The notes below the pieces were generated by a model. The model ran no database searches. It was not told the origin of the DNA and was given only the letters and a program-made list of their open reading frames with translations. Shown piece after piece: positions 14,201 to 22,578 of a stretch of DNA of 64,000 nt (within the stretch, counting starts at the first letter, position 1; every line of letters starts with the position of its first letter). The position numbers were made by a program, and so were the translations under genes. The DNA is from Phoronis australis. Its lineage: Eukaryota > Phoronida > Phoronidae. The stretch covers positions 153,867 through 217,866 of the forward strand of contig NMRA01000555.1 in NCBI GenBank assembly GCA_002633005.1. Direction: 5' to 3'.

Positions 14201-14261
14201 CCACTGTCGACAATGCAATCGTGGTTAGGCATAGTATCACTCCGCGCCACAAGTCAGTCAT
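2087..14261 (-). CDS. PAL: Peptidyl-alpha-hydroxyglycine alpha-amidating lyase (PAL), 5 of its exons, 3' end off the left edge
   Basis: PAL cleaves peptidyl-alpha-hydroxyglycine to amidated peptide plus glyoxylate in the secretory pathway. The minus-strand exons 14261-14145, 13669-13518, 10123-10010, 4916-4844 and 2248-2087 join in one frame (206 codons), and every visible junction is GT-AG. Residues 1-20 look like a signal peptide. The lyase (six-bladed NHL-type propeller) then shows GQVGGL (62-67), VFHRGSRTWDED (79-90, with the substrate-binding Arg of the family), PEDTIL (106-111), FYMPHGLTVD (129-138, with the first zinc-ligand His), WVTDVGRHQ (144-152), LGEKFVPG (173-180), FCKPTAVA (186-193) and FVADGF (201-206). 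The family continues with Cys-Asn-Ser-Arg and two more zinc histidines; I could not find these exons between 1 and 2086, so they probably lie outside. There are no PHM exons between the signal peptide and the lyase. NMT at 58-60 is a possible N-glycosylation site. Oddity: Phe206 stands where the family has its catalytic Tyr. Start chosen at 14261 because it puts the hydrophobic segment at the N-terminus. Confidence 0.9.
2249..4843. other. PAL intron 4
   Basis: 2.6 kb intron between PAL exons 4 and 5. I recognise no coding or structured feature in it. At 3181-3222 there is a short degenerate tcatcg/ccatca triplet-rich run. Confidence 0.7.
4466..4530. repeat. Dispersed repeat copy ('cgctattcatgggtttgaccgaatgtgtatt')
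   Basis: The segment around 4484-4515 recurs with a few mismatches at about 46740-46775 (cgctattcatgggcttagccgaatgtgtatt). It is probably part of an old transposable element. The boundaries are approximate and no terminal structure was seen. Confidence 0.5.
4844..4916 (-). CDS. PAL: PAL exon 4 (MPHG zinc-ligand exon)
   Basis: 73 bases between acceptor TTTTGTAG and donor GTAAAG. It encodes FYMPHGLTVDNEGY then IWVTDVGRHQ. The histidine of MPHG corresponds to the first of three zinc-ligand histidines in rat PAL (His585), and WVTDVxxHQ is a near-invariant family block. The exon ends in phase 0. Confidence 0.93.
6564..6764 (+). pseudogene. Possible voltage-gated K+ channel S5-pore fragment
   Basis: A 67-codon open frame begins ATG at 6564. 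Its first 20 residues (MREICLFTLILSFAVFYICG) are strongly hydrophobic, like an S5 helix. After a polar turret comes SSIIALASVWCYQILAVTTTGIGDIHV, seen in pieces as SSIIALASVWC and AVTTTGIGD. This resembles a pore helix and a TTVGYGD selectivity filter, with similar spacing from S5. A stop codon follows eight residues after GD, no S6 is visible, and a TAA sits at 6555 just downstream of a splice-acceptor-like TTTACAG. If related, it is a decayed or displaced exon. Chance resemblance is quite possible. Confidence 0.3.
7214..7500. mobile_element. Nested pair of hAT-like miniature elements (family A)
   Basis: There are two left ends (caggggctgatcaaag at 7214 and caggagcgggtcaagg at 7250) and two right interiors. 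An inner copy runs 7250-7405 and ends ctaaatccgacattg. A second stretch, 7411-7492, repeats 'agagtattagccag...gcccgtcagacactcgcacccccgaactgccaaatggaatctggga'. The simplest reading is one family member inserted into another. Compare the cleaner copies at 11856, 46210 and 53141. Confidence 0.7.
7821..7884. repeat. Degenerate 16-bp tandem repeat, four units
   Basis: Four consecutive 16-mers share the pattern actact(c/t)(c/t)GAAG-like: actactccgaaggttt, actacttcgaagattc, actactctggaggcta, actgctccgaaattat. No function can be assigned. Confidence 0.7.
10010..10123 (-). CDS. PAL: PAL exon 3
   Basis: 114 bases, in phase 2 and out in phase 2. The acceptor is ACTTTTCAG and the donor a consensus GTAAGT. 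It encodes SFDSKNVINPKY, then PIPEDTILEIEVYTGDILAQYGSD, split here as PIPEDTILEIE and VYTGDILAQYGSD. The 'SFDS...PIxEDTIL' block and the '(W/Y)GS(N/D)' lead into the MPHG motif are both typical of PAL. The start phase fits exon 2 (GA+C = Asp) and the end phase fits exon 4 (AT+G = Met). Confidence 0.92.
10124..13517. other. PAL intron 2
   Basis: 3.4 kb intron. It contains one intact family A miniature element (11856-12012). Nothing else was recognised. Confidence 0.7.
11856..12012. mobile_element. hAT-like miniature element with 5-bp target duplication (family A)
   Basis: The left end caagtgctgacccaggattt matches the family end caggggcggatccaggattt base for base in length; the right end is aaatccgccactg. 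It is flanked by the 5-bp direct repeat gtata at 11851-11855 and 12013-12017. The interior carries the family words 'cagggcagagtataagcc' and 'cgaactgccaaatg'. Non-coding. Confidence 0.8.
13518..13669 (-). CDS. PAL: PAL exon 2 (first propeller blade, His-Arg-Gly motif)
   Basis: 152 bases, in phase 0 and out in phase 2. The acceptor is a pyrimidine tract ending TTTTTCAAG and the donor is GTAAGA. It encodes residues 40-89, including IGQVGGL and KLYVFHRGSRTWDE. These match the family's 'GQVxGxA...VxFHRGxxxWD' signature, which carries an active-site arginine (rat PAM Arg533 equivalent). The loop between the two motifs (STTWRERGK) is unusual next to the common 'ALDxxNN'. Confidence 0.9.
14145..14261 (-). 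CDS. PAL: PAL exon 1 (signal peptide)
   Basis: 39 codons, starting at the ATG whose first base is 14261 (purine at -3) and ending in phase 0 at AAG before donor GTACGT. It encodes a hydrophobic core VILCLTTIALS followed by a polar, acidic stretch ending VDLYSK, typical of a signal peptide plus linker. An upstream in-frame ATG (first base 14390) would bury the hydrophobic stretch and is less likely. This exon has no domain of its own; it is assigned from strand, phase and position just 475 bases upstream of the first lyase exon. Confidence 0.65.
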
Positions 14262-16400
14262 CTCCGAATTTCTGAAAGACGTGGTCTCCGGGCTTGCCGA
14301 ACAACGACCTATAAGTCTCAATGCCTGATAATCTACAATAAACCAGTCTGTTCGTGTAGAAACAATGGAGCTATCTGGTCCAACTGTCACAATGAGCGCG
14401 ATATCGAAGGAGAAAAATCGATAGGCATAAGTGACGTATGCAGTTCCATTCTCATTAGGTATTCCTCTGTTGCTAAGTAACAGACAAGAGGAGTTATGAA
14501 CATGGTCGATAACTTTGGTCTTTGTGAGTTTTGTGGAATTCTTTAAACTATAAATCAGTCAGATAGGCTGTTAGCTAATCTTATCTAAACTTTACTTGCC
14601 GTGCGTATTTTGCGAGTACATTCCTCATAGGTATATTATTTTCAAAAATCAATGGCGCTAGAAACTGAATGTTATAAAACAGAGTTTCAACAATTTATGG
14701 ATGCAATCCTTCAATGGCTTCACTAAAATCTCATAACCCGGAATTTGCCACAAACCCTTCCAAATATAGGCAACGAGGCGCATTGACTTGCTGTATAATA
14801 GACGACTCCAGATGTCTCATGAATAAGACAATTGTTTTCGTTTCACATATACTCAATAGATGACGCTAGGCAAAGACCTGTGCACGTATCTACTGTTTTG
14901 TCAACAGATACAATGTAGCAGCTCAATTCAAGACTTGGTAATCTCGAACCAGCTCCTGCACTGAAGCTTTTTCCAACCAATATTAATGTTAAGTCGACAA
15001 ATACTGCCTTCAACGGCATATGAACTGTCTGAACAACAAGGTACTTTAATTGTTGTAAGTGCAATGACCGTGAATGCGTCGTCCGTATGTAATCCACAGA
15101 ATGTCATTTTGACGTGTCTTGATGATTGCACACCTATGCGCCACACACAGCCCTTAACCTAGAGCAACTTGCACCAGCGCAACTTGACCCACTTTAATTA
15201 GGCCTACGTGGAGCGTCCACACACTCATTTATAATTGCCGCATGGCAATTAAGGCGGAAGTTGTCGCTATGATGCAAATGCGGCGCGCAAAAGAAGACCC
15301 GTTTGTATATAACCGCTGCTGATAATTCCTACCATCTTACCCCAGTTTTGCGGCCACACATTCATTAGGAGTGGCGCTGGTTACCACAGAAAAAGTCACC
15401 CTACCTTAGATGGTGAACAGTAGTACGCTGCACAAGTTAAAATAGCGTCCACACAACACTCAAACCCAGTGACAACTCGTTCCAGGAATGACTTGTTCCA
15501 GGGAAGTCTGTGTGAAGACGGCACTGCAGTTTCAAATGTTAATACCTAGTATTTCCGATAAAAAGATCTGGGAGTTTTCTCGAACACAACGATGTCCTCA
15601 AGCTGCATCCTCATCTCTTTGGAATTACCTAATAACACAATGGTGAGTAAGTACGTGATGCTTAATTAGTGTGTTGTATTTAAAGCTCATGTATTAGTTC
15701 ACGTCAACACTAATTGATATTCGTGTACAGTGACACCTGGTGTTAGTTATGTTAGTTAAGTACCTCATGTCAAACACTGCAGCATCTTTGGTGTATGCGG
15801 ACTTAATAGTAAGGAAAAACATTTGATGGTTTTCAGCTTTTAATGGTAATACTGATCTACAAACGTTAGCAATGATGAACACTCTTACCGAGCTCACGAG
15901 TCGCTCTCTGCGGAGATGGGCGCTATCAGAAATGCCCGGTGCATTTAGTCACCACTCCTCCACAAATTGTTTTCCGACCCAATCAATACAAAGCTGTATT
16001 ACACATTTTGATGTCGTTGCTACACTTCACTGTACAAATATCACAAAGAGAAAAAGTTTTCTGATAATTATAAGTCTTTTGCTTCTGACACAACTCTTGT
16101 AATACTTAGCGGTGATACGCATACGACATTTCGGTCACTGTGTTAGGGACTGTTCATTCTTTGCTCATTCGATACCCAAACTCCGTCGATAACTGCACCG
16201 ATTACTATCACTTTAAAACAAAACTTACAAACACGGAACGTGTTAGGCGTTATTTCACACTGATTTTAGCTTAGACCGTAGATATCTTGAAAGCCCTGCG
16301 TCTAAAAGTGGTGAATTACTGTACTTACTCTACCCGTTCTTAAAGTATTTTGCTTCATTTGGAGATGAATTTGTAAGTCGAAGTTAGCTCTAATTGGTAG
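14262..16400. other. Upstream/intergenic region of PAL
   Basis: The PAL promoter must lie to the right of 14261 on the minus strand, but no clear TATA or initiator element could be chosen. A dispersed repeat segment lies at 15447-15525. No other gene is recognised. Confidence 0.5.
15447..15525. repeat. Dispersed repeat copy ('acaactcgttccaggaatgac')
   Basis: Similar to 33953-34036. Both run from 'gtccacac' through 'gacaa(c/t)tcgttccaggaat(g/a)a' to 'gacggcac', and look like two old copies of one element. Confidence 0.5.
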
Positions 16401-16409
16401 TTCCTACTG

Positions 16410-17460
16410 GCTCGAAGTATTTTTCTAAAAGAAAATAGTTGTTGCAAGTAAGGAGGACTTTTTGAATCAACCTTTGTGGTTTAATAGTAACTTGGCGATC
16501 GGAGGCACATTCAAGTGTTTTTATAAGCCTTGGTTTGTAAATCGCATAAGATTTTTTAGAGATATGTACAGGGTATACCTCTGATGGTGATGTCGTTAGT
16601 TTGAACTTTATGAAAAATAGATTCGATGTAAAAACCAACTTTGTAGAATATAATGGTGTTGTTTCCGTTCTAAGAAGGTTTCAAAAAAGTTTATTTCAAA
16701 GTAAATTTAAAAGTGGTAATGTCTAATCTACCTGCATACCTTTAGCAATTACTCACGGAAAGATTTGAAGGGTTAAAGACATATTTGTTCAGACTTTAAT
16801 GACGTTAAGAAACCTTCTAAGTCAGAGTGTAAATGGGATATATATGCACTGTCTTATGAAATTACAAAGCAGCCCAACATTAGATGGTTCCAATTTAGAA
16901 TGCTACACAGGATTATTGCAACAAATGCCTTTTTAGTCAAAATCCGTGTTCGGGATTCTAATTTATGATCCTTTTGTAATAAAGCTCCAGAGACGCTGAC
17001 ACACCTTTTTTGGGAATTTCGCCTTATACAAAATTTCTGGAAGGAATTCGGAAAGCTAATGAAAAAGTGCCGCATTCAGCTTCCCAACAGTCTCTCTTAC
17101 GATCGAGTTATTCTTGTACTTCACGAGACGCATGATTTTCTTTTTAACATTTTGCTTCTAATAGCCAAACAGTACATTTACAAGGAGAGATGTCACAAAA
17201 ATATACCTAATTTTCACAGGTTTATTACATATACTTATGAGTACTATAATGCTGAAAAATTAATTGCATGTAAAAATTTTATATATGACAGCTTCTCTGT
17301 GAAATGTTCACGTTAACTCCATGTAGAAGTTATTTACTTTATACGATATACGAGAATGGTCTTTCCTGAGGTGGGCATGCGTGAATGAATGGATGTACTT
17401 ATTTGTTTGTTTGTTTTTGTACTGTTTTATAAATGATATAAATGATAATAAATTCTTAAA
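16410..17460 (+). mobile_element. LINE (non-LTR retrotransposon) 3' remnant
   Basis: Broken frames carry the C-terminal region of a LINE ORF2. LWFNSNLAIGG lies near 16475. RWFQFRMLHRIIATNAF lies near 16880, followed by a Cys-His knuckle-like SFCNKAPETLTHLFWEF near 16970-17025 (the last expected Cys is Phe), then NFWKEF and LLLIAKQYIYKERC near 17155-17190. This order is typical of L1/Tx1-like ORF2 tails. Several stops interrupt it, and the reverse transcriptase itself is missing, so the copy is truncated and dead. A T-rich 3' tract ends at 'gataataaattcttaaaaat', a plausible 3' terminus near 17460. It lies between PAL and the GPCR gene. Confidence 0.85.
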
Positions 17461-17465
17461 AATAT

Positions 17466-18075
17466 CCTTGAGACTTTATTTCAGATAGACAAAAATCGTT
17501 TATTGTATTTTGCTATTTGGGGATCTGATGATAGATCAAATTTTCCCGATGTCAGCCTGCAACTAAGTTCACTGAAGCATCGTCATTTCTTAAAAGATTC
17601 GCCTTTAATTATCAAAAATTCATCTGCAATCAGTCGATTTTCGTAGATACATAAACATGTGAATCAGAAATCAACAATCGATTCGAATGAGCAATGCGTT
17701 TACCTTGATTTAATGACTCAATTCCTTACTGATCTCCTGTGAGTTTAAGCGTCAAATCTTGTACCTAGGTAGGAAAGCAATGCATTTATTGCCATTTGAA
17801 TTGTAAGTATATTTTTGGGAATTGTCCGAATTTCATCATTGTCTGAGAGCTATTTTAGAAAGGCAAAAATCGTCTAAGTGTACTGGTTCCTAGATGTACT
17901 TTACCATTTAGGGATCGGATTATAGTTTTTCCAATTTCAGGATGCAACTAAATTCCCTGAAACATCATCAATTCTTACAAGATTAGCTTCTAATTGCCAA
18001 AAAGCATCTATGAATCTATCGATTTTCTTAGATATATAAACAAGTAAATAAGAAATCAACGAATTTGTTTATCAA
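17466..18075. repeat. Two diverged direct copies, about 380 bp apart
   Basis: 17466-17690 and 17846-18075 align in the same orientation. Shared words in the same order include 'caaaaatcgt', 'atttaggg/atttgggg atc', 'gcaactaa(g/a)tt', 'ctgaa(g/a)catc', 'aagatt(c/a)gc', 'cgattttc(g/t)tagata' and 'agaaatcaac'. It abuts the 3' end of the LINE remnant. Function unknown. Confidence 0.65.
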
Positions 18076-18079
18076 AACA

Positions 18080-21000
18080 GAAGCTTATACATGTAAGCAA
18101 TTTCCGCTGCTGACATGCTTTCAGATTTTTGACGGGTAAGCGGGGGAAGATGCGAGATGGGGCATTCGTATAAAGGTGTTTTTTGCTCATTTCAGACGTA
18201 CCTATAACGGTTCACGAGGTTAACTTGAACTCCAGTGACAAAAAAACGCTGAAATCTTTGTTAATGATTCCGAGAGTTCTTTGAGTACCGCCGTTTGACA
18301 TGTACAGGGCCTTAACAAATAGTAGCCTCGACAACAGTGTTTTCCACATGTGGGGAATTAATTCTTTACAAACAACTTATAGTAACCACATTCAAAAGCG
18401 ATACTACTCGTGTGATACTACGGGAAACAGTAACATTGTTTTATAATTAACCATCGTAAATAGCCTTTTTGTGTAATTCACATACATGTATAGTGGGCTT
18501 CACGTTCTTCGAACTCCTACCCTTTCGATGGCGGCGAATGCTATTGCATTTTTTCACATTTTTGGTTGTTTGGATCGAATTTCTTGACACTCCTGTGCTA
18601 TACACGAATGTTTTGTATTTTTTGATGAATTTTGAATCTCAGCTTCCCTCGTGATTAATGGCAGTGTCGGAATTACATGTATAGAGGGACAAAGGGACAT
18701 TTTCCCCGAACTGCTCCAAGGAGAGAGGATCCCGTAAGAAATGGGACACTTTAAGCTTGGAAGAGTGACAGTTCATTGCACTGTTGTGTGGTCACAAGAC
18801 GGGGCAGGAAGTAACTTTCTTCAACATGAAAGCCGGTTGCACGATTTCACAAAAACGGTAAACTAGAGGTAATCGAATCCTACATTGGGTCCTCTCTGCG
18901 TGAGCGGCCTCTTAAGAATTTGTCAATAAAAACACAAAAAGGGTGGCCACTTGAATGTCAACAATGGCCTCCTTCAAGGGCAGGGCCCCTAAATATGAAA
19001 ATATCTTTTTTTTTCGAAAATCAGGAAATGCGCAGCAATTTGTGTTATCTGTCAGGTGATCAATTTTTCTCAAGTGATGTTACTGCAGACTGCAATGTTA
19101 TGTTACGTTATGTTATTCCGATTAGGCGTACGAATACACTTGTTTCCCGCCATGTAAGAAGACTTTCTACAGTGTAGTTCTTGCGCCAGATGTCGCTCTC
19201 TCTGACTATTTATTCTGGTACCGCTCTATTTGAACGCCATTCCACAAACATTTTATGGTGGATAAACGTCAATGTACATAATTAGTTTCTTCGGAATTTT
19301 GGTTGGACTTGGGGCGATATTGGCGTAAGTACTCATGTTTCTTACAATACAGTTTATTTGCATTCATTAGTATGTTAGTTTTTTCATGTTCTCTCAGTTG
19401 TGCTTAATGTTTTGAACGCTTGTTACTAATGTATACCTTTTGCCAGTTATCATTTTTCTTGGGCGTTGTCCTCCTTATTGGTACTGTATATACATGGTAT
19501 AGCACTATGCAACATGTAAGCTTGAACATAGTTTTTTTTTGGTTCTTTCAGTTTACCTACTACTACTACTACTACTACTACTACTGCTATCACGCCTCCT
19601 ACTACCGCAACATATTATGTCAATAAAGAGTAAAGCCCCCCGAACCTGTTTGTTTTGCTCCAACAAGTGATATACAATTTTGAGAAAAAAATAAAGCGAC
19701 AGTTGTCTCCGTTATCTCTTGCCAGACAGGTGCCTCTAGGAGAACTTAGTTTTGCATTCGAAAAACTGACCTATTGACTTTGTTTCATAAATTTTCTCTA
19801 TTTTTCGAAATATGTATATGAGTGATTACGTGCACGTTTTCAAGTGCGTTTAGGCGACCCACGTTGCAAAAGCGGAGACCTTAACGACAATGTCCTGGCC
19901 AGGGTCCTCAAAATATACACCATGCACTGATACAGACTTGTTGAATGTTTTCTCGAATTTCCTATCTTATCCGTATTTCGCAGTCTTTCTTTTCTCAATT
20001 GTCCACGGCCCCACGCCTATGTCGGTTGGCACGATTTAACCCTGACGCCTGAAAACTTTTTGGGGCACGTGCCCCCCTGTTTTCTGCAGCCCTGTTGTTA
20101 GCTTTTGATATGGGTGGCAATGGTCATTAATTTGTGTCATGACCATAGCGAGGAAGACCCCCAATGGGACTTGAGTGAATAAATATATAAAATAAGAGAG
20201 AAACAAAATTATAATGGAAAAGACAGCACTAGTGATGACTAGAATGCAGACCGAAAGGTGGNAAGTTTGACCAATTCATTCATCTTGTATTCTGAAGTGC
20301 TTAAAGTAAAGCATCTGTGATTTTTAGCATTAACCACACTTTTAATCGAGTTTACAATTATTCTCTCATCGGGGCTCATAATGCACCGGAAGAGGTCAAT
20401 TAGTGGAAAGGTCATCAAAATATCAACATGTAATTTCTCCTACAATTTTAAAGAATTAATTTTCATATTGGTAAACGGGTTGCTGTCAGTAACTTCCCAT
20501 AACAATTCCTTTAATACGCACGCGCAGAGTCCATTATTGTCACGCCGTGACAATAATCTTTCTAGTTACAAATTGTAAGGCACCATCAAAAATGCATTTT
20601 TCACAAAAAATGGCAGGTATTTGAATTTATAAACGACTTGCAACATTTCAAGGCAAGAGTTAAGACTATTCAGTCACTGAGAATTCAGAAATGTAATATA
20701 TTTTTATGGGTTTAGAAATGATAGCAAAACAGTTTCATGAAATAAACTTGAAAGAACTTCATTAAGGTTAAGAATTACCTCACCATGCACTTTCCTCCAG
20801 ACACTATTACCTGTCATTTCCACACATTCAGTTGTACCAAATTTTACAACCCGAACCCCCTATGCCAATCCCCCGCTAAGGACCTGAATAAGTAAATTAA
20901 CAAAACGACTTACATACCTTTCTTTGAAAATAGCTGTTCTTTTTCAAAGGCTTTGTTCGTTGTCTCCGATATAGAAAGTAGGATTTGACAACAGATCTGC

Positions 21001-22050
21001 ACTGGATGGGAAGATCTTGCTGGTTAGCTGCAGTCAAATGCTTAAAACGAATTTTTCGCCATTCAGGGACAGTGCAGAAGAGATGCATATCTGCTCTGCA
21101 CAGTACAAGCCCTCAAACCTAAAAAACAAAGATCACGTGAAAACAGACATGATAGATTTCCATTTCAACGTGTGATAGATTTTCGGAAGACATAGTATAG
21201 GGAGTAAACAAATAGTCTAATGGATATTTGCCACGTACCCGTTACCATTGGGCTTGGATTGTAATCTTAACTTACTAACCAATATCGAGTTGACATCATA
21301 AACATTCAGCATTGATAAACCTGTTAGAAATCATTGCAAACAATAACACTGATTTGATGTACGAAAAGATCCCGAGTGCTACGTCAAGTATCGTAGCACA
21401 CATCACAACAACTATAGATTAACCGGGCTGGCAACTGCCGCGAAGTCGACATCAGCGAGTACCTCAGTTAACAGGCATAAGTAGAATAAACATGTAATAA
21501 TCATTAAAATGATCACAAACCTTACCTTTGTATAAGATCTTGCTTACTTCCTCTCATAGAAGCACCCTTTTCACACAATCTCAGATTCAGTTGGCACGGC
21601 TGCAAGCCATTTCACCATGTATTTAAAGGCTGCTTAAGGTTATTTCAAACCTTATTTAGTGGCCTCTATTCCAACTCGTATATCAAAAAAACTAAGCTTT
21701 GTCAACAAGTAAAAGTATATATTTTCTGAAAGAACAAATACCAGGAAATATAAATATACTTTTTGTATTTATTTGTCATTATTATTTTTACGTAAAAACT
21801 TTTTTAAGTAAAAATTTCATTTTTAAAGTGTACGCAACATGACTCTAGTACCTCAAAATAAATTTTATTATTATATCTTACTTGATTTTAGTGCCTTTAG
21901 TGCACAGCTCATAAAGAAACACGTAAAAATTGAAAAAAATAATAATTATGTACAACGTCATGGGTTGAACCCAAGTCGTTCGGCACACTGTTCGGATCAG
22001 CAAGTAATTGTATCAAGTGAAATGAAAGTAAAGTATATTTAGCGTCGAGA
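18080..22050. other. Intergenic sequence
   Basis: No gene was recognised. It holds a TAC microsatellite (19557-19585) and a single N at 20262. A weak tRNA-like block lies on the minus strand at 21960-22015. Confidence 0.6.
19557..19585. repeat. (CTA)n microsatellite
   Basis: About ten uninterrupted CTA/TAC units. Confidence 0.95.
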
Positions 22051-22061
22051 AGGTTCGTAGA

Positions 22062-22320
22062 GGGATGAAAAGATGTGTTTGCGGAGGCTGCAGCAACAGC
22101 AGTCAGACGGAAAACGTCTCGGTGTTCCGAAGGACGCCTAAGTTGCGCAGTAGTGGCATCGCTTCGTGCGCCGAACGAGAGTGCCGTGGGACCTCAGCGT
22201 GGACCAAGCAATTCTGTCCGGAGCCACTCTGTGTTCTGCCCAATTTGAGGAGTCGTGTTTCGACTCCAATCAGAGGAGATGTTACGATGAACGCCTGGTT
22301 CAATAAAGGACAATATTTAC
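22062..22320 (+). pseudogene. Frameshifted THAP-domain remnant
   Basis: THAP domains are C2CH zinc-coordinating DNA-binding modules found in host proteins and P-element-type transposases. One frame, from ATG 22065, reads MKRCVCGGCSNSSQ...NVSVFRR, giving the N-terminal cysteine pair. A second frame continues with VPKDA, WHRFVRRTRVPWD, then LCSAQFEESCFDS, which matches the 'HRFPKD...W...CSxHFExxCF' pattern. The break falls near 22128, and two stop codons lie in the second frame soon after it. The last zinc ligand, normally His in CSxHFE, is Gln here. The copy is therefore dead; whatever followed is interrupted by the gap at 22505-22578. It is either a relic of a P-like DNA transposon or a gene fragment. 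Confidence 0.7.
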
Positions 22321-22504
22321 TATTCAGAAACATCGGCTCTTTATTCAGGATCGTCTGTTGGATGACTGGGTTGACTGGCCGAGCCCGAGGCCGCTTCTCT
22401 CGCGGGAGGATCCAGCTCGTAAGGCCTCAAAGTAGAAAAGTACGCAGCTGAAAACATATCAAACTCGTTCTCGCTTTCGTGCAACCCCATTTCGTCATCC
22501 TGGC

Positions 22505-22578
22505 NNNNNNNNNNNNNNNNNNNNNNNNNNNNNNNNNNNNNNNNNNNNNNNNNNNNNNNNNNNNNNNNNNNNNNNNNN
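22505..22578. other. Assembly gap (74 N)
   Basis: A run of Ns. Its true size is unknown. Confidence 1.

Noticed and set aside
21960-22015. tRNA-like block on the minus strand with 'gggttcaaccc'
   Set aside because: The T-arm-like word is present, but no acceptor stem or clear D-arm could be paired; at most a SINE fragment.
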